Counted from the first letter of the stretch, positions 34,566 through 43,667 are shown. The stretch is 64,000 nucleotides of DNA from DATBDN01 sp036269895 (GCA_036269895.1 DATBDN010000024.1:3697-67696), one strand, 5' to 3'. The notes: generated by a model not told the origin, from the sequence alone. Numbers and translations are program-made.

Positions 34566-35459
34566 ATGGCCACGAGCACGAAACGCACATCGCCGCGCGC
34601 CGATTCCGCCTTCAGTGCGGTCGCCGAACGCACGCCGCCGGAGGCGTATTTCGTGGTCAGCGCGGTCTTCCACTACCTCGGCCCGGCGTTCGCGGTTCTG
34701 CTGTTCGCGCGAGTGAATGTCTTGGGCGTCGCCTGGCTGCGGATCGCCACTGCCGCGCTGCTGTTCGCGGTCTGGCGGCGACCGTGGCTCGCGTACCTCC
34801 GTCTCGAGCCCGGCGGGCGGCGCCTGCTGCTCGGCTGGGGAGCCACGCTCGCGGTGATGAACGCTTGCTTCTACATGGCGATCGACCGGCTGCCGCTCGG
34901 GACGGTCGCCGCGATCGAGTTCCTGCCGGTGATCGCGCTGGCGGCGCTCGGAGTGCGCACGCGGCGCAACGCAGTCGCGCTGGCCTGTGCGGTGACCGGC
35001 GTCTACCTCGTCACCGGCGTGCAGTTCGGAGGCGCGAAAGTGGGCGTGGCGTTTGCGTTCGCGAACGCCATCCTGTTCGCCGGCTACATCGTGCAGGCGC
35101 ACCGCGTCTCCCGCCTGCCCGAGCTCACCGGAGTCGATGGCCTCGCGGCCTCGATGCTCGTCGCGGCACTCGTGATCACGCCAATCGGCGGCTGGGCCGT
35201 GCTGCCGGTGCTCACCGATCCGGTTGCATTGGCGGCGGGTGCCGGTGTCGGCCTCTGCTCGTCGGTGATCCCGTACGTCACCGACCAGCTCGCCATGCGG
35301 CGGCTCGCGCGGTCGACGTACGCGCTGATGGTGTCGCTGCTGCCGGCGACAGCCACCGTGATCGGCATCGTCGTGCTGGCGCAGGTGCCGTCGCCGCCCG
35401 AGGCGACCGGCGTCGCGCTCGTGATGGCGGGCGTCGCCATCCACCGCCCAGGCGCATAA
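34566..35459 (+). CDS. EamA exporter, RhtA-like
   Basis: A 297-residue membrane protein with ten helices and two EamA halves. It shows VVSAVFHYLGPAFAVLLFARVNVLGVAWLR near the start, NACFYMAIDRLPLGTVAAIEFLPVIALAAL (signature of RhtA-like amino-acid exporters), and SSVIPYVTDQLAMRRLARSTYALMVSLLPATATVIG. RhtA exports threonine/homoserine in E. coli. The divergent Lrp/AsnC gene supports amino-acid export. ATG 34566 is preferred over 34500, which would overlap the regulator start. Confidence 0.85.
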   Translation: MATSTKRTSPRADSAFSAVAERTPPEAYFVVSAVFHYLGPAFAVLLFARVNVLGVAWLRIATAALLFAVWRRPWLAYLRLEPGGRRLLLGWGATLAVMNACFYMAIDRLPLGTVAAIEFLPVIALAALGVRTRRNAVALACAVTGVYLVTGVQFGGAKVGVAFAFANAILFAGYIVQAHRVSRLPELTGVDGLAASMLVAALVITPIGGWAVLPVLTDPVALAAGAGVGLCSSVIPYVTDQLAMRRLARSTYALMVSLLPATATVIGIVVLAQVPSPPEATGVALVMAGVAIHRPGA

Positions 35460-35469
35460 TCGCGCCCCG

Positions 35470-36426
35470 ATGCGCGGAGTGCTCATTCGCGAATGGGGCG
35501 GCCCCGAGGTCCTCGAGCTCGCCGACGATCTGCGTGCGCCCGAGCCCGGGCCGGGCCAGCAGCGGATTTGCGTCAGCGTGGCCGGGGTGAACTTCGCAGA
35601 TACACACGCGCGCGAGAACGCATACATCGCCAAGTACGAGCTGCCACTAGTGCCCGGCACCGAAGTGGCGGGCACGCTCGACGATGGCACGCGCGTGGTC
35701 GCAATGCCACACCACGGCGGCTACGCGGAGTACGCGATCGCCGACGAGCAGTCGATCTTCCCGCTGCCGAACGGGCTTGGCGACCACGCGGCGCTCGCAC
35801 TGTTGATCCAGGGCCTGACGGCCTGGCACCTGTACCGCACCGCCGCGCAGATCCGTGCGGGCGAGACCGCCGTGGTGCATTCAGCCGCCGGCGGCACCGG
35901 CAGCCTGGCCGTGCAATTGGCGAAGCCGATGGGCGCGGCCCGTGTGATCGGGAGCGCGAGCTCTGAGGAGAAGCGCGCGTTGGTCGCGGAGCTCGGCGCC
36001 GACGCCGTCATCGACAGCGCGCCCGGCGACATGGCCGAGCGGCTGCTGGAGGCAAACGAAGGGAAGCCGGTCGACGTCGTGTTCGACATGGCCGGCGGTG
36101 CCGTCTTCGGGGAGAGCGCCGAAGCGCTCGCGCCGTTCGGGCGGATCGTCGTTTACGGAATCGCGAGCCGCGAGCAGAACGACCTGCGCACCGGTCGCCT
36201 GATGCGCAAGAGTCGCGGCGTGATCGGCTTCTGGCTGATGCACTGCCTGGAGCGGCCGGAGACGATGATGCGCGAGCCGCTGCGCGACCTGTTCGAGCGG
36301 GCCGCGCGCGGTGAGCTGAAGCCTCAGCTGGGGAACGTCTATCCGCTGTCGGAGGTCCGCCGTGCACACGAGGACCTCGTCGGCCGCCGCACGACGGGGA
36401 AGCTCGTGCTCGACCCGCGCCGCTAG
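35470..36426 (+). CDS. Zinc-independent quinone oxidoreductase (MDR family)
   Basis: A 318-residue medium-chain dehydrogenase/reductase. The N-terminal GroES-like part has VAGVNFADTHARENAY and PLVPGTEVAGTL. The Rossmann part has ETAVVHSAAGGTGSLAVQLAK (quinone-reductase signature) and GADAVIDS. No catalytic zinc cysteines are seen, as in the QOR subgroup. It probably uses NADPH to reduce quinones or enones. Confidence 0.87.
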   Translation: MRGVLIREWGGPEVLELADDLRAPEPGPGQQRICVSVAGVNFADTHARENAYIAKYELPLVPGTEVAGTLDDGTRVVAMPHHGGYAEYAIADEQSIFPLPNGLGDHAALALLIQGLTAWHLYRTAAQIRAGETAVVHSAAGGTGSLAVQLAKPMGAARVIGSASSEEKRALVAELGADAVIDSAPGDMAERLLEANEGKPVDVVFDMAGGAVFGESAEALAPFGRIVVYGIASREQNDLRTGRLMRKSRGVIGFWLMHCLERPETMMREPLRDLFERAARGELKPQLGNVYPLSEVRRAHEDLVGRRTTGKLVLDPRR

Positions 36427-36435
36427 CCTCGCTGC

Positions 36436-37824
36436 GTGACCACGTTCGCGGATCTCGGGCTGTCCGAGCCGATTCTCGAGACCCTCAAGCACTTGGGCTA
36501 CGAGAAGCCGACCCCGATTCAGGAGCAGACGATTCCCGCTTTGCTCCAGGGTCGCGACATCATCGGCCAGGCCCAGACCGGCACGGGAAAGACGGCCGCT
36601 TTCGGCCTCCCGCTGCTCGAGTACATAGACCGCGACGTCGCCGAGGTCCAGTCGCTGGTCGTCACGCCCACGCGCGAGCTCTGTATCCAGGTGACGCAGG
36701 CGCTTCGCGCCTACGGGCAACGTAAGGGTGTCAACGTGGTTGCCTGCTTCGGCGGAGCTCCGATCCGCACGCAGACGGCGCAGCTGAAGGAGGGCGCTCA
36801 GGTGGTGGTCGGCACACCCGGGCGGCTGATGGACCTGATGAGCCGCCACGTCCTGTTCCTCACCGACGCCCGCTACATCGTGCTCGACGAGGCCGACGAG
36901 ATGCTCGACCTCGGCTTCATCGAGGACATCGAGTTCATCCTCGGTCGCGCGCCCACCGGGCGGCAGACGGCGCTCTTCAGCGCCACGATCGCGCCCGAGA
37001 TCCGGAAGATCGCCGACACCTTCATGTATGACCCCGAGCTGATCAGGGTCAAGGCGCCGACGCTCACCGTCGACACGGTCGAGCAGTTCTTCGCGGTCGT
37101 GGACGAGCGTGAGAAAGCCGACGTGCTTGCGCAGATCGTGCGTGACGAGAAGCCCGACCAGGCGATCATCTTCGTCCGTACGAAGATCGGCGCGGACCGC
37201 CTCGCGCGCACGCTCGGCGATCGCGGTGTGCGCGTGAAGGCCCTGCACGGCGACATGTCACAGGGGCAGCGCGACGGCGTGATGATCGCGTTCAAGGGCG
37301 AGCGCGAACGGCTGCTGGTGGCCACTGACGTCGCCGCACGCGGCCTCGACATCTCCGGCGTCACCCACGTCTTCAACTACGACCCGCCGAACAGCCCCGA
37401 CCTATACGTGCACCGCATCGGGCGCACCGGCCGCGTCGGTCGCTCCGGCCGGGCGATCACGCTGGTCACGCCGAAGCAGCGCAAGGAGATCGCGGTCATC
37501 GAGAAGCACGCGAAGACCGAGATGAGCGAGTACGGCAGCGACGCCAAGCCGCGCAGCGAGGAACGCGAGACACGCCGTCCGCGTCACACGAAGCCACGCG
37601 ACGACGCGGGCCCGCGCGCGAAGCTCATCATCCAGGCGGGCAAGGCCGCCGGCGTCGAGCCGAAGGACGTGGTCGAGGCGATCGTCGACCAGACCCACCT
37701 CGAGAACGGCGACGTGCGCAACGTCCGCGTGCTCGATCGCTTCACGCTTGTTGACGTGCCTCGGGCCCGGGCAAATGAAGTGGCAGAGAACCTGAAATGG
37801 AAAGCGGAGGTCGCGAAGCGATGA
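36436..37824 (+). CDS. DEAD-box RNA helicase with DbpA-type RNA-binding tail
   Basis: A 462-residue ATP-dependent RNA helicase. Motifs in order: Q motif (PTPIQEQTIP), I AQTGTGKT, Ia PTRELC, II VLDEADE, III FSATI, IV IIFVRTK, V ATDVAARGLDISG, VI HRIGRTGR. Residues about 395-462 (KLIIQAGKAAGVEPKDVVEAI ... VLDRFTLVDVPRARANEV) match the DbpA RNA-binding domain, so it probably acts on rRNA or cold-shock mRNA. The GTG start has TAGCCT 6 nt upstream. The stop overlaps the cyclophilin start. Confidence 0.94.
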   Translation: MTTFADLGLSEPILETLKHLGYEKPTPIQEQTIPALLQGRDIIGQAQTGTGKTAAFGLPLLEYIDRDVAEVQSLVVTPTRELCIQVTQALRAYGQRKGVNVVACFGGAPIRTQTAQLKEGAQVVVGTPGRLMDLMSRHVLFLTDARYIVLDEADEMLDLGFIEDIEFILGRAPTGRQTALFSATIAPEIRKIADTFMYDPELIRVKAPTLTVDTVEQFFAVVDEREKADVLAQIVRDEKPDQAIIFVRTKIGADRLARTLGDRGVRVKALHGDMSQGQRDGVMIAFKGERERLLVATDVAARGLDISGVTHVFNYDPPNSPDLYVHRIGRTGRVGRSGRAITLVTPKQRKEIAVIEKHAKTEMSEYGSDAKPRSEERETRRPRHTKPRDDAGPRAKLIIQAGKAAGVEPKDVVEAIVDQTHLENGDVRNVRVLDRFTLVDVPRARANEVAENLKWKAEVAKR

Positions 37825-38282
37825 GCAGCACCGCAGTCATGCACACCAACCACGGCGACATCACGCTCGAGCTGTTCGACGAGGACGCGCCGAAGACGGT
37901 CGACAACTTCAAGAAGCTCGTCGGCGACAACTTCTATGACGGCGTCATCTTCCACCGCGTGATCAAGGACTTCATGATCCAGGGCGGCGACCCGACCGGT
38001 ACCGGTCGCGGCGGCCCGGGCTACACGTTCGAGGACGAGATCAACGACAACAAGATCGTTCGCGGCGCGCTTGCGATGGCGAACGCCGGGCCGAACACGA
38101 ACGGCAGCCAGTTCTTCATCGTCACGACCGACGCAGCGCCGTGGCTCGACGGCAAGCACACCGTCTTCGGACGCGTCGTCGACGGCATGGAGGTCGTCGA
38201 CAAGATCGAGGGAGGGGACATCGACCAAGGCGACCGCCCACGGGAGGACGCGGTCATCCAGAGGGTGTCGCTCCCACAGTAG
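37821..38282 (+). CDS. Peptidyl-prolyl cis-trans isomerase, cyclophilin type
   Basis: A 153-residue cytoplasmic cyclophilin. It shows GDITLELFDEDAPKTVDNF, FYDGVIFHRVIKDFMIQGGDPTGTGRGGPG (with the active-site Arg in FHRV), NTNGSQFFI and TVFGRVVDGMEVVDKI. It catalyses proline isomerisation in protein folding. The ATG overlaps the helicase stop (ATGA); GGAGG lies about 12 nt upstream. Its TAG stop begins a TAGGCT box before the next gene. Confidence 0.94.
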   Translation: MSSTAVMHTNHGDITLELFDEDAPKTVDNFKKLVGDNFYDGVIFHRVIKDFMIQGGDPTGTGRGGPGYTFEDEINDNKIVRGALAMANAGPNTNGSQFFIVTTDAAPWLDGKHTVFGRVVDGMEVVDKIEGGDIDQGDRPREDAVIQRVSLPQ

Positions 38283-38291
38283 GCTTCGCCG

Positions 38292-39827
38292 ATGGCCACC
38301 ATCGAGACTCCCTCCGTCCAGCTGACGGCCGACGAGGGCTCGCGGATTGCTGTCGAGAACCCGGCGACTGGGCAGATCATCGGCCACGTGCCCGACATGG
38401 GCGCGGCCGAGGTGAAGCACTTGGTCGAGGTGGCACGCGCCGCGCAGCCCGCGTGGTCGGACATGGGCTTCGAGGCGCGGGCGAAGGTGCTCTACCGCGC
38501 GCGCAAGTGGATGATCGACAACCGCGACCGCGTCGTCCGCACGATCGTCGAGGAGACCGGAAAGACGCCGGAAGACGCGCTGCTCACGGAAGTGTTCTTC
38601 ATCGCCGACTCGTTCGGCTACTGGGCGAAGACGGCTCCCAAGCACCTGAAGGACGAGAAGGTCAGAAGCCACTCGCCGCTGATGCTCGGCAAGAAGCTGA
38701 TGGTCCGCTACCAGCCACGCGGCGTGATCGGCGTGATCGGTCCGTGGAACTACCCGCTGACCAACTGCTTCGGCGATGGGATCGCGGCGCTGGCGGCCGG
38801 CAACGGTGTCGTCTTCAAGCCGTCTGAGGTCACGCCGTTCTCGACGATGTTGATGCAGGAGTGCATGCGTGAGGCGGGCCTGCCCGACGGCCTGATGCAG
38901 GTGGCCACGGGTCGCGGTGGCACGGGCGCCGCGCTGATCGAGCACGTGGACTACGTGATGTTCACGGGCTCCGTAGCCACCGGGAAAAAGGTGGCGATGG
39001 AGGCGGCGAAGTCGCTCAAGCCGCACTCCCTGGAGCTGGGCGGCAAGGACCCGATGATCGTGCTGCGCGACGCCGACCTGGAGCGTGCCGCCAACGGCGC
39101 CGTCTATTGGGGGATGGCGAACGGAGGCCAGATCTGCCAGGCGGTCGAGCGCGTCTACGTCGAGGAGCCCGTCTACGACGAGTTCGTCAACAAGGTCGTC
39201 GAGAAGACCCGCGCGCTGCGCCAGGGGCCGCCCGGCCAGGTTGGCGACGTGGAGGTCGGCGCCGTCACCTTCGAGCCACAGCTGGGGATCATCGAGGACC
39301 ACCTGAAGGACGCCGTCGACAAGGGCGCCAAGGTACTCGTCGGCGGCAAGCAGCGGGAGAGCGAAGGCCGCTTTTGGGAGCCGACCGTGGTTGTCGACGT
39401 CGACCACTCGATGAAGCTGATGCAGGACGAGACGTTCGGCCCGGTCCTGCCGGTCATGAAGGTCCACGACGAGGCGGAGGCGCTGCGGCTGGCCAACGAT
39501 TCCCGCTACGGCCTCAATTCCAGCGTCTGGACCAAGGACCTCCAGAAAGGCGAGCGGATCGCGTCGCAGATCCAGGCCGGCTCGACGTGCGTGAACGACG
39601 CCGTCATCAACTACGGCGCCCAGGAACTGCCGTTCGGCGGGGTCAAGGAGTCGGGCATCGGCGCACGCCACAGTGCCGCCGGCATCCGCAAGTACTGCAA
39701 TGCCCACGCGATCCTGGTCACGCGGTTCGGGATGAAGCGGGAGATGTACTGGTTCCCGTTCAGCAAGCGCAACGCGAAGCTGCTCGAGCGCCTGATGGTG
39801 CTCATGTACGGGCGCGAGAAGAAGTAG
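38292..39827 (+). CDS. NAD(P)-dependent aldehyde dehydrogenase
   Basis: A 511-residue ALDH. It shows VIGPWNYPLTNCFGDGIAALAAGN and FKPSEVTP (cofactor binding), FTGSVATGKKV, catalytic Glu in LELGGKDPMIV and catalytic Cys in GGQICQAVERVYVEE. The C-terminal stretch FPFSKRNAKLLERLMVLMYG is amphipathic and could touch the membrane, as in fatty aldehyde dehydrogenases. Succinate-semialdehyde is another common substrate in actinobacterial homologues; the sequence does not decide. The ATG has TAGGCT 6 nt upstream. Confidence 0.9.
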   Translation: MATIETPSVQLTADEGSRIAVENPATGQIIGHVPDMGAAEVKHLVEVARAAQPAWSDMGFEARAKVLYRARKWMIDNRDRVVRTIVEETGKTPEDALLTEVFFIADSFGYWAKTAPKHLKDEKVRSHSPLMLGKKLMVRYQPRGVIGVIGPWNYPLTNCFGDGIAALAAGNGVVFKPSEVTPFSTMLMQECMREAGLPDGLMQVATGRGGTGAALIEHVDYVMFTGSVATGKKVAMEAAKSLKPHSLELGGKDPMIVLRDADLERAANGAVYWGMANGGQICQAVERVYVEEPVYDEFVNKVVEKTRALRQGPPGQVGDVEVGAVTFEPQLGIIEDHLKDAVDKGAKVLVGGKQRESEGRFWEPTVVVDVDHSMKLMQDETFGPVLPVMKVHDEAEALRLANDSRYGLNSSVWTKDLQKGERIASQIQAGSTCVNDAVINYGAQELPFGGVKESGIGARHSAAGIRKYCNAHAILVTRFGMKREMYWFPFSKRNAKLLERLMVLMYGREKK

Positions 39828-40460
39828 GTGCCCGCCGAGTCCGTCAAGCACCCCCTGTTCGCGCGGGGTTACGCCTGGCTGGCGAAGAAGGAGGACAAGG
39901 CCGGCAACGCTGACAACCGCCGTGAGCTGTTGGCGGGCCTGAAGGGCAGTGTGGTCGAGGTCGGCGCCGGCATCGGCTCGAACTTCGAGCACTACCCGGA
40001 GACGGTGACCGAGGTGATCGCGGTCGAGCCCGAGCCGTATCTGCGCCAGAAGGCGGAGGCCGCCGCGGCGGACGCGCCGGTGCCGGTGCGGGTGGTCGAG
40101 GGGCTGGCGGATGCGCTTCCACTCGAGGACGCCTCGGTCGATGCAGGTGTCGCGTCGCTTGTGCTGTGCTCGGTGCCGGACCAGGAGACTGCGCTGGCCG
40201 AGCTGCACCGCACGATCAGGTCCGGCGGCGAGCTGCGCTTCTTCGAGCACGTCGTCTCGAACCGCAAGAGCCGCCGCCGCATGCAGCGGGTTCTCGACAA
40301 GACCTTCTACCCGCGGGTCGCAGGCGGGTGCCATCTGACGCGCGATACGCGCGCGGCAATCGAAGACGCCGGGTTCATCGTGCGGCGCAGCCGACGCTTC
40401 CAGTTCCCGTCCGGCAACTTCGGACTGCCGCACATCCTCGGTAGCGCGCGCCGGCCCTGA
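39828..40460 (+). CDS. Class I SAM-dependent methyltransferase
   Basis: A 210-residue protein. Motif I is SVVEVGAGIGSNFEHYP; acidic motif II is VIAVEPEP; then LPLEDASVDAGVASLVLCSV and FFEHVVSNRKSRRR. It belongs to the UbiE/Methyltransf_11 type; the C-terminal GGCHLTRDTRAAIEDAGF is like METTL7/UbiE relatives. The substrate is unknown. It starts directly after the aldehyde dehydrogenase stop and abuts the next EamA gene, making a tight three-gene run. Confidence 0.87.
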   Translation: MPAESVKHPLFARGYAWLAKKEDKAGNADNRRELLAGLKGSVVEVGAGIGSNFEHYPETVTEVIAVEPEPYLRQKAEAAAADAPVPVRVVEGLADALPLEDASVDAGVASLVLCSVPDQETALAELHRTIRSGGELRFFEHVVSNRKSRRRMQRVLDKTFYPRVAGGCHLTRDTRAAIEDAGFIVRRSRRFQFPSGNFGLPHILGSARRP

Positions 40461-41302
40461 TGCTGGGCATAGGCCTCGCGCTGCTCGCGAGCCTCGCGTG
40501 GGGCTTCGGCGACTTCATCGGCGGGGCGAAGTCGCGCGTGTTGCCCGTGCTGGTGGTGATCGTCTGCTCGCAGGTGGTGGGCTTCGTGTGGATCGCCGGC
40601 GTCGCCGCGATTGCGCACGAGCCGGTGCCGGGCGGCAGGGAAGCGGCGTTTGCCGCGCTGTCGGCACTTGCGGGGACCGCCGGTCTCGCCTGTTTCTTCC
40701 GGGCGATCGCGATCGGGAAGATGAGCTTGGTCGTGCCGATTGCGTCGATGGCGGGTGTTGTGCCCGTGATCGTCGGGATCGCGACGGGCGACCGTCCCAG
40801 CGTCGTGCAGCTGGCGGGCATGGTCATCGCGCTGGCCGGTGCAGTGCTCGCCTCGCGCGAACCGGACGAGGGGGCCCGCGGTGGATCGAAACTGGCTGCG
40901 GGTGTGCTGCTGGCTGCACTGTCGGCGTTCCTCTGGGGTTGGTTCTTCCTGGCGCTCGACGTGGCCAGCGACGGTGGCGCCGTCTGGGCCAGCCTGATCA
41001 ATCGGACGACGTCGCTGGCGTTGCTGCTCGTGGCTGCAGCGATCATGCGCCCGCACCTGGCAGCGGCACGGCCGCACATGGCCGCGCTGGCGCTCGCGGG
41101 CACGCTCGACGTCTCGGCGAACCTGCTGTTCGCCGCGGCGACGACGAAGGGGCTGGTCTCGTTGGTGTCGGTTGCGGGATCGCTCTATCCCGTGGTCACG
41201 GTCCTGCTGGCGCGCGTCGTGCTGAAGGAGCGAGTACACCGCGTGCAGGAGCTGGGTGTGGCGGCCGCGCTCGGCGGCGTGGTGCTGATCGCCGCGGGCT
41301 AG
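40460..41302 (+). CDS. EamA/DMT family transporter
   Basis: A 280-residue membrane protein with ten hydrophobic helices. The first half opens GLALLASLAWGFGDFIGG; the second includes SAFLWGWFFLALDVA, and the last helix ends GVAAALGGVVLIAAG. It is a DMT-type exporter/importer of unknown substrate. The ATG overlaps the methyltransferase stop by one base, so coupled translation is likely. Confidence 0.83.
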   Translation: MLGIGLALLASLAWGFGDFIGGAKSRVLPVLVVIVCSQVVGFVWIAGVAAIAHEPVPGGREAAFAALSALAGTAGLACFFRAIAIGKMSLVVPIASMAGVVPVIVGIATGDRPSVVQLAGMVIALAGAVLASREPDEGARGGSKLAAGVLLAALSAFLWGWFFLALDVASDGGAVWASLINRTTSLALLLVAAAIMRPHLAAARPHMAALALAGTLDVSANLLFAAATTKGLVSLVSVAGSLYPVVTVLLARVVLKERVHRVQELGVAAALGGVVLIAAG

Positions 41303-42045
41303 TCGATCGACGTTCCGGCGCTGATGTTCAGCTTGGTCCCGGTCATCGCCGCGGCGCGGTCGGAAGCAGCGAACACGGCCGCGGCCGCAACGTCGGCAAG
41401 TGTGCCGCCGCGTCCCAGGAGCGTTGTCGCCGCGATGCTGTCGGCGAGTTGCTCCATGCCTTCCGGAAGCGTGTCGACGATGCCGCTCGTCTGGATCGTC
41501 AGCGCGCGGATGCCGTAGGGGCCGAGCTCGGCGGCGAGGTTGCGACGCAGCGCCTCCTGCGCCTGGAACGCGACCTGCAGCCCGCCGAGGTTGTAGCCAC
41601 GCGGCGGATCGCCGTAGCCGCCGAAGACGAGGATGACGCCGGAGCGCTGCCGCATCATGCGCCGCGCCGCCGCCCGAGTCGTGATGAACATCGTCCGCAC
41701 CGCAGTCACCACCGGCCGCTCGAAGTCGGCCAGCGACATCTCGGCGAGCGGCGTGCCTTGAACGTCGCCGTGCGAGATCAAGTTGAACGAGATGTCGAGG
41801 GTGCCGAATTCCGACGCCACGGCGTCGGCGTGGGCATCGACGCTCCGCTCATCGAGCGCGTCGACGACAGCGGTCTCCGCGGCGCCGCCATCGGAGCGAA
41901 TCGCATTCGCGACGGAGTCGAGCTTCGCGGCGGTACGTCCAGCCAGATGCACGCGTGCGCCCTCACGGGCGAATGCACGCGCGACCGCTCCCCCGATGTT
42001 TCCGCCACCCCCGTAGATCACCGCGTTCTTGCCGTCCAGCAACAT
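41299..42045 (-). CDS. Atypical short-chain dehydrogenase-like protein
   Basis: A 248-residue Rossmann protein with GGGGNIGGAVARAFAREGA (nucleotide loop) and AGRTAAKLD. The classical SDR Ser-Tyr-Lys triad is not where expected: the segment that should hold S...YxxxK reads FGGYGDPPRGYNLGGLQVAFQAQEAL, with no Lys after Tyr. This resembles divergent enoyl-ACP-reductase-like SDRs. It may be a reductase with changed chemistry or a binding protein. ATG 42045 was chosen because it opens the Rossmann strand (MLLDGKNAVIYG). Confidence 0.75.
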   Translation of the reverse strand: MLLDGKNAVIYGGGGNIGGAVARAFAREGARVHLAGRTAAKLDSVANAIRSDGGAAETAVVDALDERSVDAHADAVASEFGTLDISFNLISHGDVQGTPLAEMSLADFERPVVTAVRTMFITTRAAARRMMRQRSGVILVFGGYGDPPRGYNLGGLQVAFQAQEALRRNLAAELGPYGIRALTIQTSGIVDTLPEGMEQLADSIAATTLLGRGGTLADVAAAAVFAASDRAAAMTGTKLNISAGTSID

Positions 42046-42179
42046 CAGGCCTCCTTCGATCGGCACCCATACGACGGCGCCGCGGGCCGAAAGTGATCGC
42101 GGCATAGCTGTGCCCACATCCGGTACCAGCCCCCTCGCGGTGCTGCTCGTAGACGATCCACGAAGGCCTGACGCGCGCC

Positions 42180-42210
42180 GTTACAAAAGTGCTCTGACCC
42201 CTTTTGTTAC
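42180..42210. repeat. AT-rich palindromic repeat, copy 2
   Basis: ACAAAAG and CTTTTGT arms around loop TGCTCTGACCC, extended by two more pairs after one mismatch. It matches copy 1 (13209-13237) in 28 of 29 positions. The right arm supplies the TAA stop of the LysR gene. It lies downstream of LysR and upstream of the SDR-like gene, so it probably ends the LysR transcript. Nothing else is seen in 42046-42179. Confidence 0.78.
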
Positions 42211-43139
42211 GACGCGACTGCCGCCAGGTGCGGCGTCGGCTTCGCGTACTGCGCGGCGATGTCGGAGAGGACCTCGAGCATCGCGCGAGCTGCGGGCGAG
42301 CGCTGCGCGCCGGGCAGCGTCGCCGCCGCGATCTTCCGTACCGGCGCCTCGTTACCGAGGTCGCGGATCACGATGTCGTCGCGCACCGTCGTCAGCGCCA
42401 GCGTCGGGATCAGCGCGACGCCAACTCCTGCGGCGACAAGACCCTGGATCTGCAGGTAATCGTCGGACTCGAAGGTGATTCGCGGCTCGAAGCCCACGCG
42501 GATGCAGTGGTTGCGCACGAGCGCGCCGCACGAGCAGGCGTCCGTCGTGCCGATCCACGCCTCACCCGACAGGTCCTTCAGGCGGACGCGCGCCTTGTTC
42601 GCAGCCGGATGGTTCAGCGGCAGCGCGGCGAACATCGGGTCATCCAGCAGGAAGGTCGAATCGAGGCCGTCGGTGTCCTGGATCATGTTCGGCTCGATCG
42701 TCAGCGCGATGTCCAGCTCGCCGATCTTCAGCAGCGGAACCGAGTCCTCCGGCTCGAGCTGGCGCACTGTCAGCTCCACGTCGGGGTGGCGCTGGCGGAA
42801 CGTCGCGATCGCCAGCGGCATGAGCGTCGCACCCACGGTCGGGAACGCCGCCAGCCGCAGCCGACCGCCGCGAAGGCCGGCGATTGCCTCGAGCTCGGCC
42901 TCGGCGTCAGCGAGCCGGGTCAGGATCGCGTCGGCGTGGCGCACCAGCGCCTCGCCCGCCTCCGTGAGCCGGATCCCGCGCGAGCCACGAGTGACCAGCT
43001 GGGTGCCGGCCTCGCGCTCGAGCGCGGCGATCTGCTGCGAGACCGCCGACTGCGTGTAGGAGAGGGCCTCGGCCGCCGCTGAGAACGAGCCGCGGTCAGC
43101 GACCTCCTTGAGGATGCGCAAGCGCTTCACATCGAGCAT
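42207..43139 (-). CDS. LysR family transcriptional regulator
   Basis: A 310-residue LTTR. The N-terminal winged helix is LRILKEVADRGSFSAAAEALSYTQSAVSQQIAALEREAG. The substrate domain begins about residue 90 (GGRLRLAAFPTVGATLMP) and includes SDDYLQIQGLVAAGVGVALIP, which is typical. The inducer is unknown. It is divergent from the short GNAT-like gene; an ATCT-N6-AGAT dyad lies 6 nt upstream of its start. Confidence 0.92.
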   Translation of the reverse strand: MLDVKRLRILKEVADRGSFSAAAEALSYTQSAVSQQIAALEREAGTQLVTRGSRGIRLTEAGEALVRHADAILTRLADAEAELEAIAGLRGGRLRLAAFPTVGATLMPLAIATFRQRHPDVELTVRQLEPEDSVPLLKIGELDIALTIEPNMIQDTDGLDSTFLLDDPMFAALPLNHPAANKARVRLKDLSGEAWIGTTDACSCGALVRNHCIRVGFEPRITFESDDYLQIQGLVAAGVGVALIPTLALTTVRDDIVIRDLGNEAPVRKIAAATLPGAQRSPAARAMLEVLSDIAAQYAKPTPHLAAVAS

Positions 43140-43145
43140 AAGCGC

Positions 43146-43159
43146 ATCTTATCGTAGAT
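43146..43159. promoter_or_regulatory. Candidate LysR-box dyad
   Basis: ATCTTATCGTAGAT is a partial palindrome (ATCT..AGAT) of the T-N11-A type used by LysR regulators. It lies 6 nt before the LysR start in the 100-nt AT-rich divergent region, suggesting autoregulation. Confidence 0.4.
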
Positions 43160-43240
43160 CGCGCCTTTTGTCATTGGACGTAATGGCTGGAAGGTGTCAC
43201 TATTACTTCTGCAATGACCCCTCAACCACAAGGAAGGCTT

Positions 43241-43540
43241 ATGACTCGGAATGAGCATATCCTCATCCGGAGCGCACGGACTGCGGACGAGCCGGACCTT
43301 GCTGTGCTGGGTGTTCTCGACGGCGGTCACCGCATGCCTGCCGGGCATGTGATGGTGGCCGAGGTCGACGGGCGCATCCGCGCGGCGGTCGGCTCCAACG
43401 GAGCCGCGATCTCCGATCCATTCTGGCCGAGTGCCGAGCTTGTCAGCATGCTGCGCGTGCACACTGGCTCGAAGCCGTCGGCCACCCGTCCGGCGCGCTT
43501 CATCCGCCGGCCGGCTTTGCGCGTCGCGGCAGGTATTTGA
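43241..43540 (+). CDS. Short GNAT-like N-terminal domain protein
   Basis: A 99-residue product. ILIRSARTADEPDLAVLGVLDG and HVMVAEVDGRIRAAVGSNGAAISDPFWPSAELVSMLRVH resemble a family of short actinobacterial proteins related to the first half of GNAT domains; no acetyl-CoA loop is present. The start at 43241 is chosen for its ribosome-binding site (AAGGAAGG, 4-7 nt away). Role unknown. It is divergent from LysR, which may regulate it. Confidence 0.6.
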   Translation: MTRNEHILIRSARTADEPDLAVLGVLDGGHRMPAGHVMVAEVDGRIRAAVGSNGAAISDPFWPSAELVSMLRVHTGSKPSATRPARFIRRPALRVAAGI

Positions 43541-43541
43541 C

Positions 43542-43667
43542 ATGCAGTCCCTCCCGCTTCGCCAGGAATACGAGTGCAGCCGCATCAAGGAGCTGCGTGA
43601 AGCCGCGCAGCCGCGCCGGGCGCACACGCAGCGGCGCTTCAGGTTCGCTGCGCTTCGACGTCGGTAA
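43542..43667 (+). CDS. Possible 41-residue basic protein
   Basis: The ATG lies 1 nt after the preceding stop. The product MQSLPLRQEYECSRIKELRE... is helix-prone and ends in a strongly basic tail (RRFRFAALRRR). No family is recognised. Close packing behind the GNAT-like gene is the only support; it overlaps the 3' end of the opposite-strand HAD gene. Confidence 0.35.
   Translation: MQSLPLRQEYECSRIKELREAAQPRRAHTQRRFRFAALRRR

Noticed and set aside
37584..40433. 949-codon open frame on the minus strand
   Set aside because: Antisense to helicase, cyclophilin, aldehyde dehydrogenase and methyltransferase genes, all with clear motifs.
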